Source: Cylicocyclus nassatus (taxonomy: Eukaryota; Nematoda; Chromadorea; Rhabditida; Strongylidae). Taken from it: 64,000 nucleotides of DNA. Shown in pieces: positions 44,765 to 56,149 of the stretch (position 1 is its first letter; every line of letters begins with the position of its first letter). The position numbers were made by a program, and so were the translations under genes. The notes under the pieces were generated by a model. It made no database searches, was not told the origin of the DNA, and worked only from the letters and a program-made list of their open reading frames with translations. The stretch lies in assembly GCA_958299035.1 (NCBI GenBank), contig CATQJL010000316.1, forward strand, positions 42,210,025 to 42,274,024, in the 5' to 3' direction.

Positions 44765-44990
44765 TATGTTTGGCAGACCCTTTCTTTCATGCTTACGGTA
44801 GGCAAGCAAGTATGCTGGGGTGGGGGTATTGAGACAAAACTTGAGGGTCGCATCCGACGGCTGTGCCACCACCTCTTGCTCGACCCTTATCCCAGAGCTC
44901 ATTGTTTTGATTATCAAGAAATAAGGAGTCACTGAAATGAAAATGAAAACGGACGGAACTCATGGGACAGCCGGATACATACAGGATGTC
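44765..44990 (+). repeat. Family D fragment and lone Tc1-type end
   Basis: GGGGTATTGAGACAAAACTTG and CACCACCTCTTGCTCGACC match 31465-31530. At 44987 ACAGGATGTCCCAAAAAATG resembles a Tc1-type terminus with no partner seen. Confidence 0.4.
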
Positions 44991-45561
44991 CCAAAAAATG
45001 TCCACACATTTTCGCTAATAACTCTCTTGCTTCGTTCTTTTTTGCTGCTTTCAAACAGTATTCTGTAAAGCTGGATTTTTCTTTCTTTATTTATTTATAA
45101 ACTGCACTTGTCTGTGTACCGAAAAAAGAAGAAACAAACAGAGAAGTCAAATGTTGCACGCAAACTTGCTAAAGGAAAACCAGGGCTCGGCTGACCGACT
45201 TAACCCTTAACGAACGAATTCGCGTGCCCTGCAAGCGAAGAGGGGAAATTTTGAGGCAGAAGGACTACCAATCCTCAACTTCCTTGAATGGCTATTCCCC
45301 GTGGAGGAGTGGCTTAATATACAGCTGAAAAAGGAACGACTGGCATGAAAACACATTTGCACACTAGCACATTTGCTCAGTCAAACAAAAATGCTCAACC
45401 GCGAATCAACTGAATAAGAAATAAAAAAACAACGAATATCACGAAGCAGATAGCGGGGTAAGCGCAGGAGGCTACTTCGTATCAACAGTCGTCGAAGAGA
45501 AATTGAGTTGACGCCATCTGAATATTTGGAATCGCTAAAGTTTTCTAAAAATCGATTCGGG

Positions 45562-47195
45562 CTAATCTTCTTCGGAATAATTTTGCATTGCTGCTGGCTG
45601 CGATCTCACTTGGCAAAAGTCGTAGCCATCTCGATGTTCGAAAAACAAAAAAATTGAATGCTTGGAAAACATTCTACTACCAAGCCTTCTATAACGCAAA
45701 TTGAGTCCACCCATTCGACTGCTACAAGGTCTGAAAACCCAATATTTACTGGGTCGCAATTTTGTTTCTAGTCGAACTATGCGGAAGCAAAAAACCAAAT
45801 CATTGAAAATTCTTCTGTACTTCAAACTTTTCAAATCCAGAGAGGATAACCTCGATCTGTAGGATGGTAAACTGCGAGGATAGCCCGAACTAAGATAACA
45901 CCTGTAACAAATAATTCTTGTAAATATTTTCTGCACTTTTTCTAGAGACTGGATATTTTTTGACAAAAATGGGCTCCAAACAGGTGAAGCATACTCTAAA
46001 TGTGGTAAAACATAAGTTTTGTATAGTTTTATCAGCAATTTAGGATTGCTACAGCAGTGGATACTGCGTAAAAGGACAAAAAAACTTGATAGCGCTTTTT
46101 TTTTGCAAATCGAATCATAATGCCGCGAGAAACTTAAATCATTGTCGATTAGAACACCAAGATCTTTGGTAGACTCACAGGTCTCGAATGCTATACCGTC
46201 GCACACGTAAGCGACTGCGAATTACCAAGGTGCATTACTTTTGATTTTAGTGCATTGGTAGGAAGAGACTATTCTTTGGATCAAGAAACCATTTTTTAGA
46301 TTGATAATGAAATTGCCGCAAATGCCTCGTCTTGTCTACCGTTTTCATAACAGAAGTTTTTGAGGACGTCGGCAAACATTTGTACTCTGATATCGGGATG
46401 TGTCGTCAAAAAGTTAGGTAGTTCTGCAGTATAAGCAAGAAAAAGGAGTGGTGACAGTATTCCACCTTGAGGCACACCACTACTGCAACGATAATGTTTT
46501 GAAAAACAGCCCTTGACGCGTACAATCATATTTCTGTTATGTCATGCAAGTAGGGAGATATCCAAGACAGTAATTGACCTCGGATTCCGTAACTTTCAAG
46601 CTTTAACAACAGCTTGCGGTGATCTACCTTACCGAAAGCTTTTGAAAGGACAAAAAACACAATATCGATTGATTTATTAGAGTTGAGTGCTACTATCCAA
46701 TCAAAGACTGAATCACATAACAAAGCTGTGGTTGATCCGCCAGGCACAAAACCGTTCTGCTCAATTGGGATAATTTTGTTTTTTTCAAACCACTCAATAA
46801 ACTTTTCTTCAATCAACTTTCAAGAACCTTGCCGGCAGGTGCAGTTATGCTTACTGGTCGAAAATTGGAAACTGCACTAACCCGTTCTTGCTTAGGAATA
46901 ACCGTTACTATAGTTTCTTTCCGTAATTCTGGTACTTTACCTTGTATCAAAGAAGCACTGAGAATAATCGGAAGAGGAAGGCTGAGAGCGCAAGCGCATT
47001 TTCTGTAGACAATTTGAGGAAATCCATCGTAAGGCACACTAGTCGATTACTCTTCAATCTACTCAAAACACAATAGAATCTTTGCGGATCTATTAACAAA
47101 TCCAAACAAACAGAGGATACGCTTGGGAGGATGTGGGAGGCAGTAGAAAGATTTTCAGCGAAATCAGTTGCAAAAAAATTAGCAAATTCTCTCAA
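45562..47195 (-). pseudogene. LINE reverse transcriptase, inactivated
   Basis: Target-primed reverse transcription domain in several frames. Order: IPKQERVSAVSNFRPVSI (47037 down), FVPGGSTTALL and motif A (46816-46526), GVPQGGILSPLLF and motif C (46529-46296), then the thumb/C-terminal part YKTYVLPHLEYASPVWSP (46206-45562). Motif A reads FFVLSKAFGKVDH where the family has a DLSKAFDKVDH pattern, so the catalytic Asp (codon 46649-46651) is now Val and a nearby Asp is Gly. Motif C reads FADV where FADD is expected (codon 46365-46367). Each Val codon is GTC, one A-to-T change from GAC. Frame changes occur near 46528 and between 46296 and 46206. Conclusively dead as an enzyme. Confidence 0.9.
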
Positions 47196-47272
47196 GACGT
47201 CAGCCTTTGCTCTATCACTAATAATTAGAATTCCGCGCTCATCAAGTATATTTGCAATTTTTTGTTGACCTT

Positions 47273-48107
47273 TTATTTGAATTTTGAGATATCTATAGAG
47301 CTCTCTAATATTGTGCCTGGAAAGGTTTTTTGATGCAGTAGGTTTTCAATGTGGGCAGGGTATTTCATTGAGTGAGAACGATCAAAACGGAAAGGCACAT
47401 AATCAGCGAAAATAGAATACAATTCTCTGCAAAAACGATAGTGAAGGCTATCAACTGTTGTATCGTTCAAAATATACAACCAATCGATGTTCAGGGGAGC
47501 TCTATTGATCTCAACAAAAGAAGCCTTGACAAAATCGGGGTAGGGAATGAAAATGCTTTTGTTGTAGTCGAATTCAGTCTCAGAGCTAATGATACTATAA
47601 GAAGCTCCAAAAGGAGGCATGACTTTGACAATTTGAATCTCAGCGCCAGATGAGAAGATCAGATCAATGGCTGTCCTCGCTCTTGTGGGAAAGTTGACAT
47701 ACTGCGATAGTCCGCTATCAAGAAGAAAAGAATAAAGATGAGACTCGCGTGAAACAGAAGGTGAAAGAGCATCAGTGTTAAAATCTCCAGAGTAATAGTG
47801 CTGAAAGGAGCAGAAAAAAGTCATATTTGACGTTTGCCAATTCAGAGTCATCATGTGAAGTGGAGGATGGCGGACGGTAAACTACTACTAGCCTTATAGG
47901 CGAGCATGAAGTAAACGACCAGATAAGCACATCGGATACCAACCCACAAGTGAGGCGGAATGTTTCAACCGCATATTCTTCCTCAGCATTTACACAGACC
48001 CCACACCTCTGCAGCGAGCTCTGTCCATACGAAACAGGGAATAAGGCAAATCGGAATTGATTTCGGAATCGATAATTTCTGAGTGCAGCTAGGTCTCGGT
48101 GATGCAC
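47273..48107 (-). pseudogene. LINE endonuclease domain, frameshifted
   Basis: Two overlapping frames. 48107-47778 carries RLVVVYRPPSS near residues 72-82, typical of the strand before the endonuclease active site. 47854-47273 carries YYSGDFNTDALS near residues 20-31, the GDFN active-site motif, then YVNFPTRARTAIDLIFSS near 51-68, as in CR1/Jockey endonucleases. The enzyme nicks target DNA to prime insertion. The frame change lies near 47790-47850, and the N-terminal part is poor. Immediately upstream of the reverse transcriptase on the same strand. Confidence 0.8.
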
Positions 48108-48195
48108 AAAAAGTCGGGTCGATAAAAAGACAAAAAGGCCTGGAAAAGGTTAATTTTGTTTACCAAGCTACGACTATTAAAGAAAACGGAGAAAT

Positions 48196-48769
48196 TCACG
48201 TTCGGGAGGACAGGCAGGCAAACCGGGCGGGCTTAGAGGTTTCCCGAATTGCTTCGCTTGGGAAATGTTTGAGAAGTTGCAATGTCGTAGCCGATACGCG
48301 TTGGAAAAAGCTTGAATCCAATGGGAACGCGACGGAAAAATCTATCTTAACTAGTCTGGGCCTTACCCCCATCAAATTTCCCCATCCTATACATCTCCGA
48401 GGGCCAATCGTCGACATTCAACACATCCAAAACCTCTGCCACCCCTTTCTCAAGCCCGATTTTCCTTTCTAGAACAGGCTTGTTCGGATCCTCCTCCGGC
48501 AAACCTGCCAAAACAAAACTTCTGCGACGTTTCTCAATCTCCACACCGGGAGGAATTTTTTCCTGAGAGCAAGTACCATTTTCGGGGTCGGTGTTTCTTT
48601 TGAGGATTGACAGAATGATTTCCTCTGCCGACAATTCACCAAAATCCCCATCGTGTTGCGTATTGCTGCCGATAAAAACAGGTGCAGACTGAGATAGACT
48701 ACGAGAATCCTTTTTTCTGGAAGCCTGAGAAGAGGTCGGTTGGGTACTTGTTTTCAGCGAGGCTGGCAT
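48196..48769 (-). pseudogene. LINE ORF1 (nucleic-acid-binding) remnant
   Basis: Starts at an ATG at 48769. A Ser-rich N-terminus (SQASRKKDSRSLSQSAP) is followed by RRRSFVLAGLPEEDPNKPV near residues 82-100 and VLDVLNVDDWPSEMYRMGKF near 113-132, the pattern of ORF1 proteins that carry an RNA-recognition-like fold. At about 48350 the frame breaks (GGKAQTS stop), and the match resumes in another frame as RPRLVKIDFSVAFPLDSSFF (48363 down). ORF1 proteins coat LINE RNA. Position 5' of the endonuclease is as expected. Inactive. Confidence 0.7.
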
Positions 48770-48959
48770 CGTTATCGACCAAACGAGAACACGCGAAACT
48801 AAATCAGAGAAAAGACGGGATAATGAAAAAGGGAAAGGGGCTTAAGAGATGACTAAGGCGAACCTCTAACACAAAAAAACCGAATTTTACGCCGGAAATT
48901 AACGAAAAAATCGAGAATAATGACGAGCGAAAGAGCGAGCGATCGATTTGTGAATTCTT

Positions 48960-51945
48960 CCTTCTTTTAATTAATTTATGAATTTTAATAATTTTGGTAA
49001 TCTATGACGCACTGAATTTAGAATGCAAACCTGTAAAAGTTTCTCGAGTGGGTAATTGTGCGACCAATAGCCCATGCCCTATGAAGGTTGGATTACCTGC
49101 GAGAAGTCACTGGAGCTGGGTCTTGTCTCAAACCTAATTGCTCCGAGATTCCCCTAATTTAAAAGGGCTATATTAGAAGAATACTGGCGGCTCAAAAACG
49201 GGAGCCTAAGTGTGCGGAAGCAGGCAAATCGTACTAGCCTGAGTCTTACGATGACCGATACATGGCTAAAAAAAGGTGAGCTGGTTCTGGCTAGCTTGCT
49301 TTCGCTCATCAACACATCCTTTTCTCGAAATTATCAAACTCCCGTTATCAGCTAACTACAGCGTTCCAGGAAAACTGAATGTCGGGCAAGGCAATTCCCT
49401 CTTATGCTTTTTCTCACTCGGGAAGCATCTCAAAATCTCAAAATGCATTCCTATTCCAACTTCTCGTTTTTCTAAAGGTCGCATGCATTAACATCCCCGC
49501 CGGAGAGGGGATCGCAGCTTGAAAGAAAACTTCATATCCTAAAGCTCATAAGACCTGGCTTTTACGTCTTGTAAATTTCCCTACTATTTTTCACTATAAA
49601 CATAGTGGAAAGGGGCAAGAAGTTGTCAAGCTGCATTTTCCGTCTTTTTATATGGTCGCTGATAGTCCTCAGCTGCGATAGTCTTTTTTTTCAAAGTCAT
49701 TTTTATTTTTTAACGTTAGGAAAACGTGCCAAAACTTCACCGATCATCTAACCTAACAGTTCTGAGCGTGTTGCTGATAAGAGCAAATGACATGTCGAAG
49801 TCATGAAAATCGAGATGAACCACAAGCCGAAAGTTAGGATTTATCGAAAAATTTGATGTTTCAATAATTCACATGTTCTTGTCATCAACAGGCTTAGCAC
49901 AGTTAGGTTAGATAATTGGTGGAGCTTTGGCTCGTTTTCATTAACTGTGAAAAAAGAAAAACAACTTTGAAAATTGGCCGCTGGGTATCATCATGGATTA
50001 TATGAATAGCTGGCACGCACAGAATCTGCTACTGTTCATTATAGTAGCGAAGGATAGTAGGGATATCTACAGAGAAGTAGACAACGTAAAATCCAGATAT
50101 CCTGAGCTTTAGGATATGAAGCTTGACTTTTGTAGTGCACATTGATTGGAATGTTATAGAAAGGTTCAAATCATTACGATCGGAACACCATTAGTAGCTA
50201 GAGCGCAGGCAGGAAGGAGATCTAAGTGATCAGATTCATAATTAATGTTATGAGGTCGAAAGACGCATGCGTAATTTGATAAATGAGAGGGGTTGATGGA
50301 AGTCAATCGCTACTACTTCGCGGCTATGGTGACGGTTTATTTCATTTTTTACATGAACAATTTAAGATTAAACTAAAGCGCAAACTCTACCGCCCCTTCT
50401 ACGCAATCAGTCACATCGAAAGATAATATTGGCAAATCAGACACCAATTTCTGTTATTAATTTAGATGATAACCAGGTTTCGGTACCCCGATGCCAGGAG
50501 TTGAACAAAAAGCATAAAAGGAAATTGCCTTCAGGCGGGGTTATTAGTCTCACGATTACCCACTCGAGAAACTTTTACAGGCTTGCATTCTATATACAAA
50601 GCGTCAAAAATTACAGGAAACTTTTGTTCGGTATCATTTTGGCGTCCTGATGTTAGCGGAGCTGCCTGGCCATTCCCTCCGACGAGCTCAAGTAAATTCT
50701 ACCGCGTAGCTCTAGAGTTTGCAATCCTTGGTGGATGCTCAAACACAGCTTTTTAGAGAAGTGGCGCCTAGAACAAGACGGTTTTTTAAATGGTGTTCTT
50801 ACATTGCGATTTTGAGTTATGGCCAAAATACTGCAAAGACCGCCAGCCACCTCCATACCGCTAGCTACCTCCAAAAAATTTAAAGCTCACACGATGATGT
50901 GTAGGCTTTAAACTAGTCACAGTTTGCTTTTGAGCTGTACTTTTGTGACAAAAATGCGGTATGTATAAGGATATTTTTTCTGTAGAGCAACCCTTCACAG
51001 GTTTTTTTTCCTTTTTGCATCTTCATGGGAGATAAAACCTGCCATAATAACGTATGGTTAGTGATACTTGTGAAGGAGTACGATCGCTTGGTTTTTATGA
51101 ACTTTTAGGTTCAGATATCCTGAGCAAGCTCACCAAATCTAAAACGGACAGAGACATTCTTATCAAATTTTATGACCTTTTCCTACCAGCTAAACAAAAA
51201 TTGTGTTGATTGAAAGTCATTTTCCAGAAGGCCTGATGCATACCTCAAGTGATTTCAGTTCTACACTTTCGGCACGCAAGGCACTGTTTGTAGTTGATCG
51301 TACCCCTCTGTTTGAGCAAGTCCTGATCCGTTTGCAAGAATTTACAAAAGCTACGCGGCATTTAAAAACCATCCACGACGATTTTGTGGAATCGGCAGAA
51401 CGTCAAGTCGTGTGGACGTCGCATGGTCAAATCTGAATTTTGTTAAAAGACTACAAAATAGCGAAATTTCTTGATGCACTTCTTCTCCAATCGTAGCTCC
51501 AAATGAAAAAATAAACCAGATTTGTCCAGTTAAAAACATATGTCACGAAACACATGTCTGCGACTGTTTCGGTTTTTGTTGTTATGTTTTTAGTTTGATG
51601 AGGTTCCTGGAACAATCAAAACTCGAGTGGCCTTTGTCTTCCACTTATCGCTTCAACCTGTGCATCACCTAATTGAAAGCACTCAATCCCTCCAGCAACA
51701 AAATATCGTTTTATTTTTACTGAGTTTATGCTAGAAAATCCTGTAAAATGGAACGGTACGATTTTTTAAACATGATGATAACAAACTTGACCTCCTTATT
51801 ATGGTGTAAACAATACGTTTAGTATACAATTGTATCCTTATATCACAACATGTATGCACGTTCGTACCGAATTCGAATGTCAATAATGCGCAGAACTATT
51901 CTTGTTGATGATAGGATGCTTCCAATGAGGTTTTCGCCACATAGT
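48960..51945. other. No recognisable gene; small Harbinger-like fragment
   Basis: The only repeat I recognise is GCATGCATTAACATCCCCGC then GGAGAGGGGATCG at 49482-49513, a scrap of the 34787-36052 element. The remaining 2.9 kb is AT-rich with short unsupported frames (for example 50429-50650, 51203-51436). Confidence 0.5.
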
Positions 51946-51947
51946 CA

Positions 51948-52251
51948 GAGCTGTACGTATCAAGCCACCAAATTACTCGCTTGTGCACTCACTACAGGCT
52001 GACAGCGAAAGTTAGAAAGTCCAGAAAGCGATTTTTCAAAAGTTTGACCATGTAAGGGTATAACCGGTGACAGAAAATCTTGACTACTTGAATTTGAGAG
52101 TAGGAGCGAAGCTATCTTCTTAAGAAAAAATCTTAGCTGAACTGTTATGTAAATTGTTATGAAGCTCTGAGTTTGCTTGTCAAAACGTTATGTAAGTTGT
52201 TTTGAAGCTCTGAGTTTGCTTGTCGAACGATTTTGTTGATAGCCAATCTAA
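51948..52251 (+). mobile_element. Truncated copy of the 43081 mariner-type MITE
   Basis: Matches 43530-43792 (GCCACCAAATTACTCGC, GAATTTGAGAGTAG, AAAATCTTAGCTGAA) and ends GCCAATCTAA followed by TA. It lacks the left half. It holds an internal duplication of about 47 bp (GAAGCTCTGAGTTTGCTTGTC at about 52160 and 52205). Confidence 0.8.
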
Positions 52252-52253
52252 TA

Positions 52254-54475
52254 TTTTAGGCTTTACAATAACACCGCTGAGTACATGTTTTTGAAATTCA
52301 AATTTGGACAGCATCCCAAATATTTTCAAGACTATCTCGCTGACATTCGCCAGATATTGAAATTTTCTTCGGTCGTGGAGCAGACGGGAGAAAAAAGCTT
52401 CAGAACTGTTTGGAAATCGTAAGCGATCTTTAAATCAGGTAATGTAGCGCATGGTCATTGTACAACATTACAGCTTCAATCGTAACTCTATGTGCATTCA
52501 CATAAGAAGAACTGATTTTGTTCGATTAAACGCGTCAACTAACATGGAGAGTGCAGTGAAGGCTGCTGCGAGCATCGCACAACGACAGGTAGTTAAGTTA
52601 TAGGTGAAGTGTTTTTAGCCAAGTATAATGCAATAATTTTCGAACGCATCGCAATTCGTGATTTTTGGAGACGACAAAGAGTTTATGCACGCCATGTCTC
52701 CATTATTACAACATGCTACCTCAAATCAGAAGGTGATTTTCAATTGCCTTTATCTCAATATGTTAGCCTGCAATCAGCAGTGCTTTGTTCCGTACTTGAT
52801 TAGTAACGGAGTCTTATAATTAATTATCCTTGACTTTGGAGCGTTGGTAAGAAAAGACCTAAACAAAGACTTTCAGGAGAATTCTAGGACAAGTAACTAG
52901 AGATTCACAAAAATTGGGTCGTTTAAGTTTTTGCATTTTCATTCTCGTCCTTGTCTCTGGATGAGCGGTTGATCCGCTGCAGAAAGGCATCTATCAACTG
53001 CTCTGCTTTCGAAATGTACATTTCGATAGAAATTGATTCGATTTTGATCTATTTCAATGTTTTAGCCCCAAAGATAAATTTTTCAAAAAGACAAAAATAT
53101 TCATTTTTATGCCTGCTCTTATAACCCACCCTCGAGTATAAAAAATGGATCTTGTACGTTAATATGAGATAAAAACTTGCTTAAAAACTGTTGTGCAGCC
53201 GCACAAGAAACCAATGCTCGAGAAGAATGAAGAAATATGTTGATCTGTTGTTTATGATAAGTGATATAGTTGTGTGCACTATATATAGGTATTCCTTAGT
53301 AAGTATAGTTCATTCTTAGTTCCTTGTCGTCAAGTAAAGAACTCGGTCTCCAATCGTCTTCCTACACACGCCATGGCAAACACATCAAAACCCCAAGAGC
53401 TACAGAGGATGTCCGCTGACCGAGACTCCTTGGGAACGGTCACGACCTTTACACAGAAGTGCTGGAAAAGAACAGTACTGTCGACAATACCATGTGTGCC
53501 TCACTGAACGAATCCCTACTGCCAAAAGAGCTTTACAAATGATAGGTTAAGTGAGCTTTTTGCGTAAAATAACATAAACCCCGAGCAGCGAACGCCCTGA
53601 AATCTGCCTTACAAAACATAATGAAGAACTTATTAGTACTCCTCAGAGCTCGTTTTACTAAATTATCATTTGTCCCTTTTTCTTGCAAACCATAAAAACC
53701 TTGCTTGTTTTGCTTCCAAAAACGATCACAGGCGCTGGTTACGCGACTTTTTTAAAGTGGTCGGCAAAGTTTTGAATAAAAAGTACGTGAGCAACATACA
53801 TCGTTGACTAATTGAAAAAATTTTTATCAATTTGTTTGTCTTAAAAAAGCCCATAAACTTATAAAACGACTCTATACTCTAGCAAGCAATCGACCACTAT
53901 TAGCATTTTTACCAATCGAGTTTGCGGCATTTGTTCTTTTCAAATTAAACTGTTGCCAAAAAACCCAAAATGATCTACTAGATTTCTAACAGCTTTATAA
54001 TCAAGTTATTCTGTAATGAGATTCTTGAAAGAAGATCTACATGTAAGGTGGATTTGCTCTTTATACAGGAAATGCCCTTACAATTACGATGTAGAGCTAT
54101 ACATCAGCAACATCCAGTAAAGGTTCTTTAGCGTTTTTGGTAAACATTTTCTATTCCGTGCAATTTTCCCTCCTTCTTTCGGCAGCCATGTTTTTGGAGA
54201 TAGAGTCATCGTTATTCATCCTTTAGCGGTGTCAAACTCGGGAACTTCAAAATCCGATGTTTCGAATCTGTAGGCGAATGCTTTCAAATGCTTCGTGAAA
54301 ATAGTAAACGCTTCTAGAAGTTCTGAAAATCTGAAAAATTTTGGTGTTCGCTTATATCAGGATTTTACAGATTGAAGGGCTTTTGGAAAAGATGTGAATT
54401 GCTCTCTGTAAATTACTGAAACAGTTTGAGAAGAGTCAAAAAACATATTGTTGCACTTGTTTGCTCTAAGTGACT
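52254..54475. other. No gene; possible retroelement leader scrap at 53265-53550
   Basis: 53270-53375 has a TATATATAGG motif followed by a pyrimidine-rich leader and an ATG at 53373 (MANTSKPQELQRMSADRDSL), then a frameshifted continuation (DLYTEVLEKNSTVDNTMCAS) ending at about 53550. The layout recalls the 5' end of an LTR retrotransposon or a short expressed gene piece, but I cannot assign it. The rest is featureless. Confidence 0.25.
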
Positions 54476-54479
54476 TCCA

Positions 54480-54740
54480 CGGTCAGAGACGCATGCCGCA
54501 ATACTATAAGCATAAGGGTCCCGCAACGACTCTGCGTCTTCGCCATGACGGGGTTCGCGTTCACTCGTCCGTGGGGTGGGCGGGATCGGAAAGGAGAGGA
54601 GATGAGCGCTGCTTTCGCTTTGAAATTTCGGGGGTTAGAAGTGGCAGAGAAAGATCGAACTTTGGCCCATAGGTTCCATTATGGGGGCTCCTACCCTGTG
54701 ACCTTGTTTTGCCACGGGTCTCATCCCGCCGATCCACTGC
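54480..54740. repeat. Family C repeat, copy 2
   Basis: GCAATACTATAAGCATAAGG (about 54499) and TTCGCCATGACGGGGTTCGCG match 12400-12465; GGGGTTAGAAGTGGCAGAGA to about 54700 matches 12220-12300 reverse-complemented. The frame across it (54470-54838) is not conserved between copies. Confidence 0.6.
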
Positions 54741-54894
54741 CTTTAAAGAGCATAACGTTTGACGCATGCTCCTCAGCCTTATCGAAATTGCAGAATCTTG
54801 TCATTTTTAGCTTTTACCAGGGTGATATGTACATGTGAAGAAAGGGAAAAACGCTTTTTATCAATAAAGCAAGCAACAGCCATCATTGTCAATG

Positions 54895-55688
54895 TGTTGC
54901 GGCTCGGTGGGCTCTGCGCCCCTTCGCCTAGCGCTCAACTGCCTTGCGCCTCAGCTTCTGTCCCCAAAGGACTTCCGCCACTGCGGGTGCGCGCCAGCTC
55001 ACAGTGGCGCGTTACGCCTACTCTATACACAAGACATAAACATACATAAATTTACTAAATCAATATACACGAAAAATAACGACATAAAATAAATATAAAC
55101 GTACTTACCACGGGGAGAGTTAAGCTCTGCCCCGGGCTACCGATGGGGACTCTAACTTACTCACACTCACACACTAGCACACTCTCACTCTCTCCCGACT
55201 TCCAAGGGAGCTCACAGGCCGACCGCGCGGCCGCCAAGGCAGCAGCGACGGCACGGCAACACCGACTCCATGATGTTAACCAGCTACGTCGAACCAAGCT
55301 TCCAACGAGTCCTGCGCGACCAAGGCGCTTCGTGATGTTCCTCGTCCTGTAAATCTATCCTCGCGCGTCCATCCAAACAATCCATCGACGATCCATACAA
55401 TCGCGCGAGGCCCGGGGACGTAGGCACGACGGCGATGTAGTGGAGACCCAACCAATCAATAATGAAAGCGGCACGACGAAAGTAATAAGATGATGAGACA
55501 AGAGAGAGGCCGCAATGGCGCGCGTACGCGCTATTTATAGCGGTGGCTAGAGGCGTGCCTACGTGGCGGTCCGGAAGCGAACAACGTAGCCGCCGTAAAG
55601 CGCGGCGAGCGTGCTCACGACCGGACTGCGCGGCAACACGGTGCTCCCGGCTACATGCTGTGAGGAGCGGTCGATCCCGGCCGCGACA
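54895..55688 (-). mobile_element. Candidate solo LTR, GC-rich, 794 bp
   Basis: An abrupt GC-rich island. It starts TGTTGCGGC and ends GCCGCGACA, i.e. TG..CA with short inverted ends, as LTRs do. On the minus strand it has TATAAATAG (55531-55540) about 150 bp from its end, then a leader, then a strong splice-donor-like GGTAAGTAC at 55101-55109. Flanks show only ATG in common (54892-54894 and 55689-55691), so a target duplication is not proven. No primer-binding site or internal region adjoins, hence solo. A host promoter with first exon is the main alternative. Confidence 0.45.
55531..55540 (-). promoter_or_regulatory. Minus-strand TATA box candidate
   Basis: CTATAAATAG on the minus strand within GC-rich sequence (CGCTATAAATAGCGCG context). 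Downstream on the same strand lie a roughly 420-nt leader and a GGTAAGTAC splice-donor match at 55101-55109. It would drive transcription leftwards. Confidence 0.45.
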
Positions 55689-55833
55689 ATGTTTGTCTTG
55701 TTTGACGTTATGTTCTGCTCTAACTTTTATAAGAGATAGAGTAGCATTTGATGGAGTAGCATTTTTTACATTTTTTTCAACAGATAGAGTAGCATTTTTT
55801 ACAGCGAGGCAAGCACACATGGCGTTTAGTTAA

Positions 55834-56144
55834 CACGTTGACGACAACGCGCATTTTTAGTTGTCTGCCTTGTGGGACAATGCCTTCCACGAACAAGTCG
55901 AAAATTTCTAGCGAAAATCAAGCAGATCGTCTTCTAAACTATACATACACAAATTCTTGAAAGCAGTCAAGAAATTTCGAGGTATCCCCTAGAATTAAAG
56001 CGCAAAAGACCTCAGGAAATGGATGTACCCAATAATTGTTATCATTTCAACAAAATTTATGCCGTGACCCACCATGTGGATCACATTGTCCCATGTGGCA
56101 GCCATTGCATGACTCACCATGTGGGTCACGTTGTCGTCAATGTG
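55834..56144 (+). mobile_element. piggyBac-like MITE, copy 1 (311 bp)
   Basis: Flanked by TTAA at 55830-55833 and 56145-56148, the piggyBac target. Inverted ends are CACGTTGACGACAACGCG at left and CACATTGACGACAACGTG mirrored at right. The right half contains two near-palindromes of the form GACCCAC-CAT-GTGGGTC. No transposase. A same-sized opposite copy is at 63092-63401. Confidence 0.88.
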
Positions 56145-56149
56145 TTAAT

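Larger units (their letters stand above)
45073..48955 (-). mobile_element. CR1/Jockey-type LINE, degenerate
   Basis: Minus-strand order: ORF1 (48769 downward), apurinic-type endonuclease, reverse transcriptase, then a roughly 490-bp 3' region ending in an ATAAATAAATAAAGAAAGAAA-like A-rich tail at about 45075-45100. Organisation and motifs (GDFN, VVYRPP, GVPQGGILSP, YVLPHLEYASPVW) are those of CR1/Jockey-group LINEs. Frameshifts and lost catalytic residues make it inactive. The 5' limit is uncertain and no target duplication was found. Confidence 0.88.

Noticed and set aside
55284..55820. 178-residue minus-strand ORF, one of the longest in the window
   Set aside because: It runs through the TATA box and leader of the GC-rich LTR-like block and into repeated AGATAGAGTAGCATTT sequence; GC-rich DNA readily gives long chance frames.
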